Shown: positions 27,083 through 35,796, numbered from the stretch's first letter. The stretch: DNA of 64,000 nt from Acidimicrobiaceae bacterium (GCA_024641005.1 JAHEDX010000012.1:1-64000), one strand, 5' to 3'. The notes: generated by a model from the sequence alone, not told the origin. A program made the numbers and translations.

Positions 27083-27088
27083 TACGGT
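27083..27088 (+). promoter_or_regulatory. -10 box of SnoaL-like gene (leaderless)
   Basis: TACGGT ends 8 nt before the ATG at 27097 and there is no Shine-Dalgarno, which fits a leaderless transcript. Confidence 0.4.
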
Positions 27089-27096
27089 TCGACGGC

Positions 27097-27492
27097 ATGG
27101 ACGCACGTACGACCGTCGAGCAGTATCTGACCGCGCTGTCGAATGCCGACGTCGACACAGTGATCCGTCTCGTCACCGACGACTTCAGCAACGAGCACAC
27201 CAGCACGCTCGGGTCGAGTTCGGCCGGCCGCGACGCCTACCGGGAACGGCTGCCCGGTTTCCTCGCTCAGTTCGTGGCCCTGCACTACGAAGTCGTCGAC
27301 CTCATCACCGAAGGGAACCGGGTCTCCGCTAGGTACCGGTTGACCGCGAACTTCGACGGCCACCCGATCGACATCCCGGGGGTCATGTTGTTCGAGACCC
27401 GCGACGGGCTGATCTCGCGTCGCACCGACGTCTGGGACAGCCTCACGTTCCTGCGCCAGACGGGGGCGGTCGACGAACGCCCGGCCAGGTAG
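27097..27492 (+). CDS. SnoaL-like/nuclear transport factor 2 fold protein
   Basis: A 131-residue protein of the SnoaL/NTF2-like superfamily. The N-terminal helix TTVEQYLTALSNADVDTVIRLVTDDFSNE followed by alternating strands (LHYEVVDLITEGNRVSARYRL, GVMLFETRDGLISRRTDVWDS) matches the fold used by polyketide cyclases and limonene-epoxide-hydrolase-like isomerases. The track start at 26989 would overlap the divergent gene; ATG at 27097 has a TAnnnT box at leaderless spacing. It precedes the TPP riboswitch but is not known to act in thiamine metabolism. Substrate unknown. Confidence 0.75.
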   Translation: MDARTTVEQYLTALSNADVDTVIRLVTDDFSNEHTSTLGSSSAGRDAYRERLPGFLAQFVALHYEVVDLITEGNRVSARYRLTANFDGHPIDIPGVMLFETRDGLISRRTDVWDSLTFLRQTGAVDERPAR

Positions 27493-27518
27493 GGTGACAC
27501 CGCAACACGACACAGATC

Positions 27519-27609
27519 AAACGGGGAGCTCGCTGGCGCGGCGGGCTGAGAGGGTGGACGCCACCACCGACCCGAGAACCTGATCCGGGTAATGCCGGCG
27601 GAGGAACGA
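27519..27609 (+). promoter_or_regulatory. TPP (thiamine pyrophosphate) riboswitch
   Basis: The THI-element landmarks appear in order: ACGGGGAGCTC, GGGCTGAGAGGG, then GACCCGAGAACCTGATCC and GGGTAATGCCGGCGGAGGAA. The 3' end of the aptamer contains GGAGGA, which is also the ribosome-binding site of the following ATG at 27611. TPP binding should therefore hide the site and block translation of thiN and, by coupling, thiBPQ. Confidence 0.95.
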
Positions 27610-27610
27610 C

Positions 27611-28270
27611 ATGGACGAAACAGTCATCGTGGTCACCGGGGCGGAACCACTCGACCCGACAGTCGTCGCGTCGCTCCCGGCACATGGCATCGTGATCGCA
27701 GCCGACGGTGCCCTCGACCACGCACTGTCGGCCGGGCTCACGCCGGCCGGTCTGGTCGGTGATCTCGACTCGGTCTCGGTGGCCGGATTGGAGTGGGCCG
27801 AGGCGCACGCCACCATCGAACGCCACCCTGCCGACAAGAACGAGACCGACACCGAACTCGCGCTGGCCATGGCCGCCGATCTCAACCCTGCCCGGCTGAT
27901 TCTGGTGTCGGGCGGCGGCGACCGGCTCGACCACACGTTCGCGGCGATCGGTGCACTGGGCCATCCCGGGCTCACGAGTGTGCCCGTCATCGAGGCATGG
28001 TGGGGGACGCAGCACATCCGGGTGCTGCACGGCCCCGGCCGACTGAGCTTCGACGTGATCCCCGGCACGACGATCTCCTTGCTCGCGATGCACGGCCGAT
28101 GCAAGGGCGTCTCGATCGCCGGCGTCAAATGGCCGCTCGACGCAGCTCGCCTGACACCCCTCGTCGGTCACGGCGTGAGCAATGTCGCCATCGGCGAGCG
28201 CATCGACATCACCGTCTCGGAGGGTGTGGTCACGATCATGACCACTGCGACGACCGAGCGCTCGTCATGA
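27611..28270 (+). CDS. thiN: Thiamine pyrophosphokinase
   Basis: A 219-residue thiamine diphosphokinase, which makes TPP from thiamine and ATP. Family motifs are GIVIAADGALDHALSAGLTP, VGDLDSVS, the nucleotide-binding HPADKNETDTELAL and LILVSGGGDRLDHTFAAI; the C-terminal thiamine-binding beta domain includes TISLLAMHGRCKGVSIAGVKW. It starts directly after a TPP riboswitch whose aptamer includes the ribosome-binding site. The TGA overlaps the thiB ATG, so kinase and importer are co-regulated: imported thiamine is immediately phosphorylated. Confidence 0.95.
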   Translation: MDETVIVVTGAEPLDPTVVASLPAHGIVIAADGALDHALSAGLTPAGLVGDLDSVSVAGLEWAEAHATIERHPADKNETDTELALAMAADLNPARLILVSGGGDRLDHTFAAIGALGHPGLTSVPVIEAWWGTQHIRVLHGPGRLSFDVIPGTTISLLAMHGRCKGVSIAGVKWPLDAARLTPLVGHGVSNVAIGERIDITVSEGVVTIMTTATTERSS

Positions 28271-29331
28271 TTCGCCGAACGATCTCGGCGGTCGTCATCA
28301 GCGCCCTCGCACTCGCGGCCTGCGCCGACGACAGCGCCACCAGCGACGAGCCCGACACCATCACGCTCGTCGCGTACGACTCGTTCCCGGCGGCCGACCC
28401 CGAGAACCCGATCTATCTCGCGCTCGCCGAGTTCACCGCCGACACCGGAATCGGCGTCGACATCCTGATCTCCGGCGACCCGGGAACGATGCTGTCCAAA
28501 GCAACGCTCACGGCCGGCAATCCCGAGGGCGACGTGATGTGGGGCGTCGACAACACCTATCTCTCTCGCGCTGTCGATGCCCAGGTCTTCGATCCCTATC
28601 TCGCGACCGGCGCCTCCGAGTTGCCCGACGAGTTCACCGAGCTCGTTCCGAACGGCGAGGCCACCCCGGTCGATTTCGGCGACGTGTGCGTCAACTACGA
28701 CATCGCTGCTCTCGCTGCGGCCGGCATCGAGCCGCCGACCTCGCTCGCCGACCTCGCGCTCCCCGAGTACGCCGGGCAACTCGTCGTCGAGAACCCGGCG
28801 ACCGAGTCGACCGGGCTGGCATTCCTGCTCGCGACGATCGCCGAGTTCGGTGACGACGGTTGGGAGGCGTACTGGACGGCGCTGCGAGCCAACGACGTCG
28901 AGATCGTCGACAGCTGGACGCAGGCGTACTACGAGTCGTTCAGCTGGTCGGGCGGATCTCGACCGCTGGTGGTGAGCTATGGGTCGAGCCCTCCGTTCGA
29001 GATGCTGTATGCGACCGAACCGCTCGAAGCGCCACCCACCGCAGTCGTCGAATCGACGTGCTTCAGGCAGGTGGAATTCGCGGGCGTCCTGCGCGGCACG
29101 GACGCCCCCAAGGCCGCCCGGCAGCTGGTCGACTTCTTGATCACCGAACGGTTCCAGCGTGAGGTGCCGTTGAACCTGTTCGTCTTCCCGGTCAACCCGA
29201 ACGTGGAACTGGCCGACGAGTTCGTCCGCTACGCCACCATCCCCGACCGACCTCTCAGCCTCGACCCGGCCGCGATCGATGCCGGGCGCTCGGACTGGAT
29301 CGACCGGTGGACCGATATCGCGATCCGTTGA
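28267..29331 (+). CDS. thiB: Thiamine ABC transporter substrate-binding lipoprotein
   Basis: A 354-residue periplasmic-type binding protein. Signal peptide with lipobox LALAAC; mature part begins with TITLVAYDSFPA as in ThiB/TbpA proteins, with later segments DVMWGVDNTYLSRA, LPEYAGQLVVENPATESTG and VDFLITERFQREVPLNLFVFPV typical of the family. ATG at 28267 overlaps thiN (ATGA); the track start at 27793 is within thiN in another frame. Works with ThiP and ThiQ to import thiamine, TMP or TPP. Confidence 0.93.
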   Translation: MIRRTISAVVISALALAACADDSATSDEPDTITLVAYDSFPAADPENPIYLALAEFTADTGIGVDILISGDPGTMLSKATLTAGNPEGDVMWGVDNTYLSRAVDAQVFDPYLATGASELPDEFTELVPNGEATPVDFGDVCVNYDIAALAAAGIEPPTSLADLALPEYAGQLVVENPATESTGLAFLLATIAEFGDDGWEAYWTALRANDVEIVDSWTQAYYESFSWSGGSRPLVVSYGSSPPFEMLYATEPLEAPPTAVVESTCFRQVEFAGVLRGTDAPKAARQLVDFLITERFQREVPLNLFVFPVNPNVELADEFVRYATIPDRPLSLDPAAIDAGRSDWIDRWTDIAIR

Positions 29332-30938
29332 ACCGGCTCCCGCGCTGGTTCGTGGCAGCGGTGGCGGCGCCCCCGCTGGGGTTCCTGCTGCTGTTCTACG
29401 TCTGGCCGTTCGCGACGTTGGCCTGGCGCGGGCTCGGCGTCGACGCGATCGTCGACACCCTCGACCGCGCGGACACGTGGAAGGTGCTCTGGTTCACCAC
29501 CTGGCAGGCGAGTGCCAGCACGCTGCTCACCCTGACGCTCGGGCTCGCGCCGGCCTGGGCGGTCTCGCGATTCTCGTTTGCCGGCCGACGCGCGTTCTTG
29601 AGTGCGCTGACCGCTGTGTTCGTGCTGCCGACCGTGGTGGTCGGAGCTGCGATCGTCGCCGTGCTCCCGGCATCACTCGATCACAGCGTGTGGGCGATCC
29701 TCGGCGCACACGTGGTGTTCAACCTGGCGGTGGTCGTTCGGACGGTCGGCGCGGTGTGGGAGCAACTCCCACCTGAGCTCGAGGAGGCAGCAGCGACCCT
29801 CGGGGCTGGACCGGGGCGCGCATTCCGATCGGTGACATTGCCATTGCTGCGTCCAGCGCTGGCCGCTGCCGGCGCGATCATCTTCCTGTTCACGTTCACC
29901 TCGTTCGGCGTGATCCGCGTGTTGGGTACCGCCGGCCGGTCGACCATCGAGGTCGAGGTGTGGCGGCGCGCCACACAACTGGGCGACCTCGGTGGGGCGG
30001 CCGTGCTGGCCCTGTTGCAGCTGGCCGTCCTCGCGGCGCTCGTCACGTGGTCGGCACGGGCGCAACGACGCCACACCCACACGATCGGCCTGCAAGGGGC
30101 GCTGCCCCGGCGGCGGCCGATCGGCCGCCAACGTTGGTGGGTCGCGTCGAGCGTGGGGGGCGCGCTGGCGGTCGTCATGGTGCCGTTGCTCGCGCTGGTC
30201 GAACGTTCGATGCGAACGGATGGCTCGTACTCGCTGGCCGCATGGAGATCGCTCGGCGACGACGAGATCAGGCCGGGTCTCCGCCTGGGCGTCGACCCAC
30301 TGGGAGCACTGCGCAACTCGGCGACGACCGCGCTGTGGGCGACACTGTTCGCGGTCGTCATCGGGGGGCTGGCCGTCATCGCGATCACCGCCCTCGGGCG
30401 ATCCGGCCGGCTGCTCGACACCGGACTGATGCTGCCGCTCGGGACGTCGGCGGTGACGATCGGGTTCGGGATGCTGATCACGTTCGATGCCCCGCCGGTC
30501 GACTGGCGTGCCTCGTGGTGGCTCGTCCCCGTCGGCCACGCACTCGTGGCCGTGCCCTTCGTGGTGCGCGCTGCGCTCGGGGTCGGCCGAAGCATCGATC
30601 CCGACCTGAGGGCAGCAGCTGCAACCTTGGGTGCCCCACCGATCAGGGCATGGGCAACGACCACGCTGCCGTTCCTGCGTCGCCCGCTCGCCACCGGCGC
30701 CGGGCTGGCAGCGGCGATCTCACTCGGCGAGTTCGGCGCGACGAGCTTCCTCAGCCGATCGGGTTCCGAGACATTGCCGATCGCTATCGAGCGTCTGCTG
30801 GGACGTACGGGCCGGCTGTTCCAGGCACAGGCGTTCGCGCTGTCGGCAATCCTCGCCGCGGCGACGATGACGATCGTGATGCTCGTCGACGCCGGGGCGG
30901 CCTTCGAGAGGCGGGAGGACCATGCTCGGCGTCCATGA
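29307..30938 (+). CDS. thiP: Thiamine ABC transporter permease
   Basis: A 543-residue permease made of two fused binding-protein-dependent transport modules with about 12 hydrophobic helices. Two EAA-type loops are visible, LEEAAATLGAGPGRAFRSVTL and LRAAAATLGAPPIRAWATTTL, which contact the ATPase. GTG at 29307 (25-nt overlap with thiB) or TTG at 29328 (TTGA overlap) could be the start; neither has a strong ribosome-binding site. Overlaps thiQ by 17 nt, consistent with a tightly coupled transporter operon under the upstream TPP riboswitch. Confidence 0.92.
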   Translation: MDRYRDPLNRLPRWFVAAVAAPPLGFLLLFYVWPFATLAWRGLGVDAIVDTLDRADTWKVLWFTTWQASASTLLTLTLGLAPAWAVSRFSFAGRRAFLSALTAVFVLPTVVVGAAIVAVLPASLDHSVWAILGAHVVFNLAVVVRTVGAVWEQLPPELEEAAATLGAGPGRAFRSVTLPLLRPALAAAGAIIFLFTFTSFGVIRVLGTAGRSTIEVEVWRRATQLGDLGGAAVLALLQLAVLAALVTWSARAQRRHTHTIGLQGALPRRRPIGRQRWWVASSVGGALAVVMVPLLALVERSMRTDGSYSLAAWRSLGDDEIRPGLRLGVDPLGALRNSATTALWATLFAVVIGGLAVIAITALGRSGRLLDTGLMLPLGTSAVTIGFGMLITFDAPPVDWRASWWLVPVGHALVAVPFVVRAALGVGRSIDPDLRAAAATLGAPPIRAWATTTLPFLRRPLATGAGLAAAISLGEFGATSFLSRSGSETLPIAIERLLGRTGRLFQAQAFALSAILAAATMTIVMLVDAGAAFERREDHARRP

Positions 30939-31557
30939 CATCACGATCTCGTTCGAGGGTCGGCCGCTGCTCGAGCGCGTGTCGCTCGCACTCGATGCCG
31001 GTGAGATCGTCGCCTTGCTGGGCCCGTCGGGCAGCGGCAAGAGCACCCTGCTGAGAATCATCGCCGGATTGATCGTCCCCGAAGGCGGCACCGTCGAGAT
31101 CGACGGGGCGGACTGCACACATGTTCCGACCCATCGTCGCTCGGTCGGCATGGTGTTCCAGGACGAGCAGCTGTTCCCTCACCTGTCGGTCGGCGCCAAT
31201 GTCGCCTTCGGACTCAAGATGGCCGGGATGGCGGCTCGTGAACGACGTCGGCGCTCCGACGACATGCTCGAACTCGTCGGGCTGGGGGGGTTCGGTGATC
31301 GGCAGGTCGGGCGCCTGTCGGGCGGCGAGGCGAAACGCGTGGCCCTCGCTCGTTCGTTGGCTCCGACGCCAAAGGTGCTGTTGCTCGACGAGCCACTGAC
31401 CGGCCTCGACCGGGAGTTGCACGATCGACTGGCCGACGAGGTCGCAGCAATTCTTCGCGCCACCGGAACGACGGCGATCTGGGTGACGCACGACGCGGCC
31501 GAAGCTGCGGCGGTCGCCGACCGGATCGTGCGACTCGGTGCGGGCACCAGCTCGTAG
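30922..31557 (+). CDS. thiQ: Thiamine ABC transporter ATP-binding protein
   Basis: A 211-residue ABC ATPase: Walker A GPSGSGKST, Q-loop MVFQDEQLFPHLSVGANV, signature LSGGEAKRVALARSL, Walker B LLLDEPLTGLD and switch His in WVTHD. The small size, lacking a C-terminal regulatory domain, fits ThiQ. Start lies within the end of thiP. It completes thiN-thiB-thiP-thiQ. Confidence 0.92.
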   Translation: MLGVHDITISFEGRPLLERVSLALDAGEIVALLGPSGSGKSTLLRIIAGLIVPEGGTVEIDGADCTHVPTHRRSVGMVFQDEQLFPHLSVGANVAFGLKMAGMAARERRRRSDDMLELVGLGGFGDRQVGRLSGGEAKRVALARSLAPTPKVLLLDEPLTGLDRELHDRLADEVAAILRATGTTAIWVTHDAAEAAAVADRIVRLGAGTSS

Positions 31558-31560
31558 TCT
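31555..31560 (+). promoter_or_regulatory. -10 box of the acetyltransferase gene (leaderless)
   Basis: TAGTCT overlaps the thiQ stop codon (its TAG) and ends 7 nt before GTG at 31568; no Shine-Dalgarno. Suggests a separate leaderless transcript starting at the thi operon end. Confidence 0.4.
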
Positions 31561-31567
31561 TGCCCTC

Positions 31568-32014
31568 GTGAACGCGGAGATCGTCGAGTTGCGACCCGAG
31601 GACACCCACGCGCTTCGCCGTTCGATTCTTCGGGACGGCACCGCCAGCGATGTGGTCGAATTCGACGGGGACGAACTCGCGAGCACCCTCCATCTCGGGG
31701 CGATGGCCGACGGTGATCTGATCGCGATCTCCACATGGCTCGTTCGACCCCATCCCGATCTCGCCGACCGGGTCGGTGTTCAGCTGCGCGGGATGGCCAC
31801 CGCCCCCTCTCGCCGGGGTAGCGGAGTGAGCGCTGCGCTGTTGGCGACCGGCATCGAAAAGTGCCGTGCGGCGGGCGTCGATCACATCTGGGCGAGGGCA
31901 CGGGTGGCAGCGCTGACGTTCTATGTCCGCAACGGGTTCGAGCCAACCGGCTCCGAATACGTCGACCAGACGACCGGTTTGGCCCATCGCGACATCGTCC
32001 GGCTGCTCGACTGA
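31568..32014 (+). CDS. GNAT family N-acetyltransferase
   Basis: A 148-residue acetyltransferase. The acetyl-CoA binding motif A reads LRGMATAPSRRGSGVSAALLATGIEKCRAAG, and motif B has WARARVAALTFYVRNGFEPTGSEY, as in GCN5-related enzymes. I chose GTG at 31568, after the thiQ stop, with a TAnnnT box 7 nt upstream; the track GTG at 31538 overlaps thiQ. The substrate amine is unknown. Confidence 0.82.
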   Translation: MNAEIVELRPEDTHALRRSILRDGTASDVVEFDGDELASTLHLGAMADGDLIAISTWLVRPHPDLADRVGVQLRGMATAPSRRGSGVSAALLATGIEKCRAAGVDHIWARARVAALTFYVRNGFEPTGSEYVDQTTGLAHRDIVRLLD

Positions 32015-32064
32015 CCGTTTCCGCTCGCGACGCCTCACGACCCTCACTGGCGATGGAGGTCATC

Positions 32065-32349
32065 GTGCAACATCACTCGTCCCATCATCCGCTCTCGTCA
32101 GTGCTCCGTCAGCGTGCCGGACATCTCCGCGAACTGGCGTCGGCGATCGAACGCTCGCTGGTGATGAGGCTCGACGATGCCGGCGACACATCATCGTGGA
32201 CGACGAACCGTGGCCGGCTGTGTCGACGGATGTTGGACAGGAATCTGCACCAACTGCATCAAGCCGCCGAGGATCTACTCGAGACGGCGATCAGATTCCG
32301 CCAGCGTGCCGACGAACTCGACCTGATCCACCGGACTCGCGTCGCGTGA
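32065..32349 (+). CDS. Small helical protein, WXG100-like
   Basis: A 94-residue protein starting at GTG (ATG at 32053 is an alternative), with GGAGG 5 nt before the GTG. Predicted as two helices: LRQRAGHLRELASAIERSLVM and DRNLHQLHQAAEDLLETAIR, separated by a turn containing SSWTTNRG, which is near the WxG turn of ESX/WXG100 proteins. It overlaps the next small gene by GTGA. No ESX ATPase or membrane component is visible, so the resemblance may be only structural. Function unknown. Confidence 0.55.
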   Translation: MQHHSSHHPLSSVLRQRAGHLRELASAIERSLVMRLDDAGDTSSWTTNRGRLCRRMLDRNLHQLHQAAEDLLETAIRFRQRADELDLIHRTRVA

Positions 32350-32570
32350 TCGCCGGCTCCGAACCGTCGCCCCTCGCACTGCTCCGAGACCGAACCACCG
32401 ATGCACTCGCCGATCTCGCCGGATTGCGCAGTCATGATCCAGCGGCGGCGCGGGCCATGAGGGCGGTTCGGCTGACCTGCCACACGCTCGAGTACTTCTG
32501 GGTGCCCGCACTCGACAGCGCGCTCGGAGACGGTCCACATCATGACGGCGCATCTGAGGACGCCTGCTGA
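32346..32570 (+). CDS. Small helical hypothetical protein
   Basis: A 74-residue ORF starting at GTG 32346, overlapping the preceding gene stop as GTGA. Mostly helical with an amphipathic core (LALLRDRTTDALADLAGL and AVRLTCHTLEYFWVPALDSAL). No family recognised. The overlap and similar size suggest that it pairs with the WXG100-like product. It ends 24 nt from the convergent DinB-like gene. Confidence 0.5.
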   Translation: MIAGSEPSPLALLRDRTTDALADLAGLRSHDPAAARAMRAVRLTCHTLEYFWVPALDSALGDGPHHDGASEDAC

Positions 32571-32594
32571 GCAGGCGTCGCCCCCCACCACCGT

Positions 32595-33239
32595 TCAGAA
32601 CAGATCGGCCGGCGCAAGGCCTTCGATGTCGATCCGGCCCATCATCCACCCCAACCGAACGGCCGGTGACATCGCCAACGCCGCGTCGGGCAACGGTGTC
32701 ATACCCATCGGTTTGCGCGCCTTCCACAACATGCCCATCAAGCGCAGGTCCCTGCGCACATAGTCGCTCGGCATGTCGTCGAACCCGTATCCCAGCCCGA
32801 GATCGGCTCGGTGCACCTCGACCTCGCGTTGGCGCAACACGGGCAGCAACGACTTGGGGCGTTCACCCGACAGCAACGTGGCAGTGCCGGCCCAGTCGAC
32901 CTCGCTGCCGGAGAAGCGGGCATCGACCTCCGCTGATGTGCCGGCCACATCGTCGACCAGTTCGGCCCACGAGCGGGTGCTGCCCGACGCGATGTCGGCG
33001 TTGCGCCCCTCGACGCCGTGCGGGTATTGCGGGAGCCCGTCGAGCATGCTGACGTGGCCGTCGGCATTGCGGGCGATGTGCGTGAGCACATGCGCCACGG
33101 ACCACCCCGGCAGCAGGCTCGGGCGAGTCGGATCGACCGGCTCGAGCGATCGCAGGTGTACGACCAGCGAGGCGTGCGAACGGCGACACGATTCGATGTC
33201 GCGCCGGAGATCTCGCAGGTCGTTCGGATCACCGTTCAC
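32595..33239 (-). CDS. Maleylpyruvate isomerase family mycothiol-dependent enzyme
   Basis: A 214-residue DinB-superfamily protein of the MDMPI type. It contains the conserved LLPGWSVAHVLTHIARNADG (first metal His), and later RQREVEVHRADLGLGYGFDDMP, which supplies the Glu/His ligands. These enzymes use mycothiol for isomerisation or thiol-transfer reactions. GTG at 33239 is preceded by TACGGT at 6-nt spacing and no Shine-Dalgarno, suggesting a leaderless transcript. It is divergent from gnd. Physiological substrate unknown. Confidence 0.85.
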   Translation of the reverse strand: MNGDPNDLRDLRRDIESCRRSHASLVVHLRSLEPVDPTRPSLLPGWSVAHVLTHIARNADGHVSMLDGLPQYPHGVEGRNADIASGSTRSWAELVDDVAGTSAEVDARFSGSEVDWAGTATLLSGERPKSLLPVLRQREVEVHRADLGLGYGFDDMPSDYVRRDLRLMGMLWKARKPMGMTPLPDAALAMSPAVRLGWMMGRIDIEGLAPADLF

Positions 33240-33245
33240 CGCGCG

Positions 33246-33251
33246 ACCGTA
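33246..33251 (-). promoter_or_regulatory. -10 box of DinB-like gene (leaderless)
   Basis: On the minus strand TACGGT is followed by six bases and then the GTG start at 33239; no Shine-Dalgarno. Confidence 0.45.
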
Positions 33252-33275
33252 TCCCGTTCATGGCAGGCTTTGCCC

Positions 33276-34325
33276 ATGGAACCAACCGTGAAGTCCACGA
33301 TGCAGCTCGGCATGATCGGACTCGGTCGGATGGGCGCCAACATGGTCCGCCGTCTCATGGACGACGGGCACCGATGTGTCGTCCACGACGTCAGTGCCGA
33401 AGCCGTGGACGTGCTCGCATCCCATGGGGCGGTACCCGCCCACACCCTCGAAGAACTTGTCGCCACGCTCGAGGCTCCACGCAACGTGTGGGTCATGATC
33501 CCCGCGGCGTTCGTCGACGACACGATCCAGCGGCTGGCACCGTTGCTGTCGCCGGGCGACACGATCATCGACGGCGGCAACTCGTGGTACCGCCACGACG
33601 TCGACCGCAGCGGGCCGCTGCTCGTCGAGCACGGCATCCACTACGTCGATGTCGGCACGAGCGGCGGCGTCCACGGGCTCGAACGGGGTTACTGCCTGAT
33701 GATCGGTGGCGAGACCGAGGCAGTCCAACGGTTGGCTCCGGTCTTCACCTCGCTGGCCCCAGGGGTCGATGCTGCGGGCCGCACCCCTGGACGCCAGGGC
33801 GATCCCGCTCCCACCGAACAGGGTTGGTTGCACTGCGGCCCGTCGGGCGCCGGCCACTTCGTCAAGATGGTGCACAACGGCATCGAGTACGGGTTGATGG
33901 CGGCCTACGCAGAAGGTCTCAACGTGCTGGCGAAGGCGAACATCGGCGCCACCGACCACGCCGCCGATGCCGAGACCGCCCCGCTCGACGATGCCGAGTA
34001 CTACCGGTACGACATCGATCTGGCCGCCGTCAGCGAGGTCTGGCGACGCGGTTCGGTCGTGTCGAGTTGGCTGCTCGATCTCACCGCCCAAGCCTTGCTC
34101 GATGATCCGAAGCTCGATCGGTACGCGGGCAGTGTCAGTGATTCCGGTGAGGGCCGTTGGACGATTCACGCCGCGATCGACGAGGGCGTTCCCGTACCGG
34201 TGTTGTCGGCGGCGCTCTATCAGAGATTCAGCTCGCGGGGCCGCTCGGACATCGGCGACAAGGTGCTCTCGGCGATGCGAGCCGGATTCGGCGGGCACCA
34301 CGAACAGAAGGACTCGAGCCGATGA
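33276..34325 (+). CDS. gnd: 6-phosphogluconate dehydrogenase (decarboxylating), short type
   Basis: A 349-residue oxidoreductase converting 6-phosphogluconate to ribulose 5-phosphate and CO2. The Rossmann motif is MQLGMIGLGRMGANMVRRL; substrate motifs are DGGNSWYRHD, VGTSGGVHGLERGYCLMIGG and the catalytic KMVHNGIEYGLMAAYAEG. The length fits the short, often NAD-preferring form. The ATG at 33276 has a CAGGCT box 6 nt upstream; ATG at 33300 is an alternative start. The stop overlaps zwf (ATGA), so both oxidative pentose-phosphate dehydrogenases are co-expressed. Confidence 0.93.
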   Translation: MEPTVKSTMQLGMIGLGRMGANMVRRLMDDGHRCVVHDVSAEAVDVLASHGAVPAHTLEELVATLEAPRNVWVMIPAAFVDDTIQRLAPLLSPGDTIIDGGNSWYRHDVDRSGPLLVEHGIHYVDVGTSGGVHGLERGYCLMIGGETEAVQRLAPVFTSLAPGVDAAGRTPGRQGDPAPTEQGWLHCGPSGAGHFVKMVHNGIEYGLMAAYAEGLNVLAKANIGATDHAADAETAPLDDAEYYRYDIDLAAVSEVWRRGSVVSSWLLDLTAQALLDDPKLDRYAGSVSDSGEGRWTIHAAIDEGVPVPVLSAALYQRFSSRGRSDIGDKVLSAMRAGFGGHHEQKDSSR

Positions 34326-35731
34326 TGTTCCTCGACACCCACCAGCCCAAGGCGGACGCGCTGGTGTTGTTCGGCGCCACCGGCGACCTCGCCAGGCGCA
34401 AGCTGTTCCCCGCCTTGTACCACCTCGAGCGGACTGGCGCGCTCGACGTGCCGGTGATCGGCGTGGCCCGCAGCGACTGGTCGGACGAAGCGTTCTGCGA
34501 GCACGCTCGCGATGCGATCATCACTGCGGAACCTCATGCCGACGCCGCCGTCATCGACCCGCTGATGCGGCGACTCGACCTGATCCAGGGCGACTACGCC
34601 GAAGCGGCCACTTGGAACAGCCTGCGTGACACCCTCGACCGACACTCGTCGTCGAACGCGGTGTTCTACATGGCGATCCCTCCGACGATGTTCCCCGAGG
34701 TCGCTGGGCGACTGGCGTCGGTCGGGCTCAACGAACGCGGTCGGATCGTGGTCGAGAAGCCGTTCGGGCGAGACCTCGAATCGGCTCGGCAACTCAACAT
34801 GACGCTGCACACGGTGTTCCCCGAAGAGCGGATCTTCCGGATCGATCACTACCTCGGCAAGGAGAGCGTCGAAGACCTGCTCGTGTTCCGCTTCTCGAAC
34901 ACGATGCTCGAGCCGATCTGGAATCGGCGGTATGTGCGCAGCGTGCAGATCACGATGTCCGAGACGATCGGCGTCGAGGGACGCGGTTCGTTCTACGACT
35001 CGGTCGGAGCGATCCGCGATGTGTTGCAGAACCATCTGCTCCAGGTCGTCTCGCTACTGGCGATGGAGCCGCCGGCGGGCTCCGATCCGCAGTTCCTGCA
35101 GGACGAGAAGGCCAAGGTCATCGCGGCGATGACGCCGATCGATCCCACCCGTCTGGTTCGCGGACAGTACGTCGGCTATCGCGACGAGCCCGGCGTCGCC
35201 GACGACTCGACGGTCGAAACCTATGTCGCGGCGCAACTGACGATCGACTCGTGGCGGTGGGCAGGCGTCCCGTGGTTCGTGCGGGTCGGCAAGGGCCTGG
35301 CCGACGCAGCGACCGAAGCGGTGATCGAGTTCCATTCCCCGCCGCGCATGTTGTTCGACGAGGCGGGTGGACCACCGCCCGGTCGCAATCTGGTCCGGCT
35401 CCGGCTCGGCAAGCGCGACGGCGTCACGTTCACCCTGCAGGCCAAGACGCCGGGGCCACACATGGACAGTCAGGACATCGCCGTCTCGGTCGACTTCGCG
35501 GCCGCCCTCGGTGAGCGATCCGAGGCGTACGAACGGCTGCTGGGCGACGCCCTGGGCGGTTCCCCGCGTCGATTCGCCCGCCAGGACGTGGTCGAACAGA
35601 CGTGGCGAGTGATCCAACCGGTGCTCGACGATCCTGGCCCGGTGCACCCGTACTTTCGAGGCACCTGGGGCCCCGCAGAAGCCGAGCGCCTGCTCGCGAC
35701 CGGCGACCACTGGTTCGACCCGAGCAACTGA
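34322..35731 (+). CDS. zwf: Glucose-6-phosphate 1-dehydrogenase
   Basis: A 469-residue enzyme. NADP-binding motif VLFGATGDLARRKLFPALY near the N-terminus; the active-site motif RIDHYLGKESVEDLLVFRF; the C-terminal signature AYERLLGDALGG. Length is normal. Start ATG at 34322 overlaps the gnd stop; the track ORF starts in gnd. It feeds 6-phosphogluconate (after lactonase action, not encoded here) to Gnd and supplies NADPH. Confidence 0.95.
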   Translation: MMFLDTHQPKADALVLFGATGDLARRKLFPALYHLERTGALDVPVIGVARSDWSDEAFCEHARDAIITAEPHADAAVIDPLMRRLDLIQGDYAEAATWNSLRDTLDRHSSSNAVFYMAIPPTMFPEVAGRLASVGLNERGRIVVEKPFGRDLESARQLNMTLHTVFPEERIFRIDHYLGKESVEDLLVFRFSNTMLEPIWNRRYVRSVQITMSETIGVEGRGSFYDSVGAIRDVLQNHLLQVVSLLAMEPPAGSDPQFLQDEKAKVIAAMTPIDPTRLVRGQYVGYRDEPGVADDSTVETYVAAQLTIDSWRWAGVPWFVRVGKGLADAATEAVIEFHSPPRMLFDEAGGPPPGRNLVRLRLGKRDGVTFTLQAKTPGPHMDSQDIAVSVDFAAALGERSEAYERLLGDALGGSPRRFARQDVVEQTWRVIQPVLDDPGPVHPYFRGTWGPAEAERLLATGDHWFDPSN

Positions 35732-35796
35732 CCACGTCACAGCCCTGCTACCATCGTCCCACTGGTCGGGCCTTATGTCCCGAATAGTGAGACATC

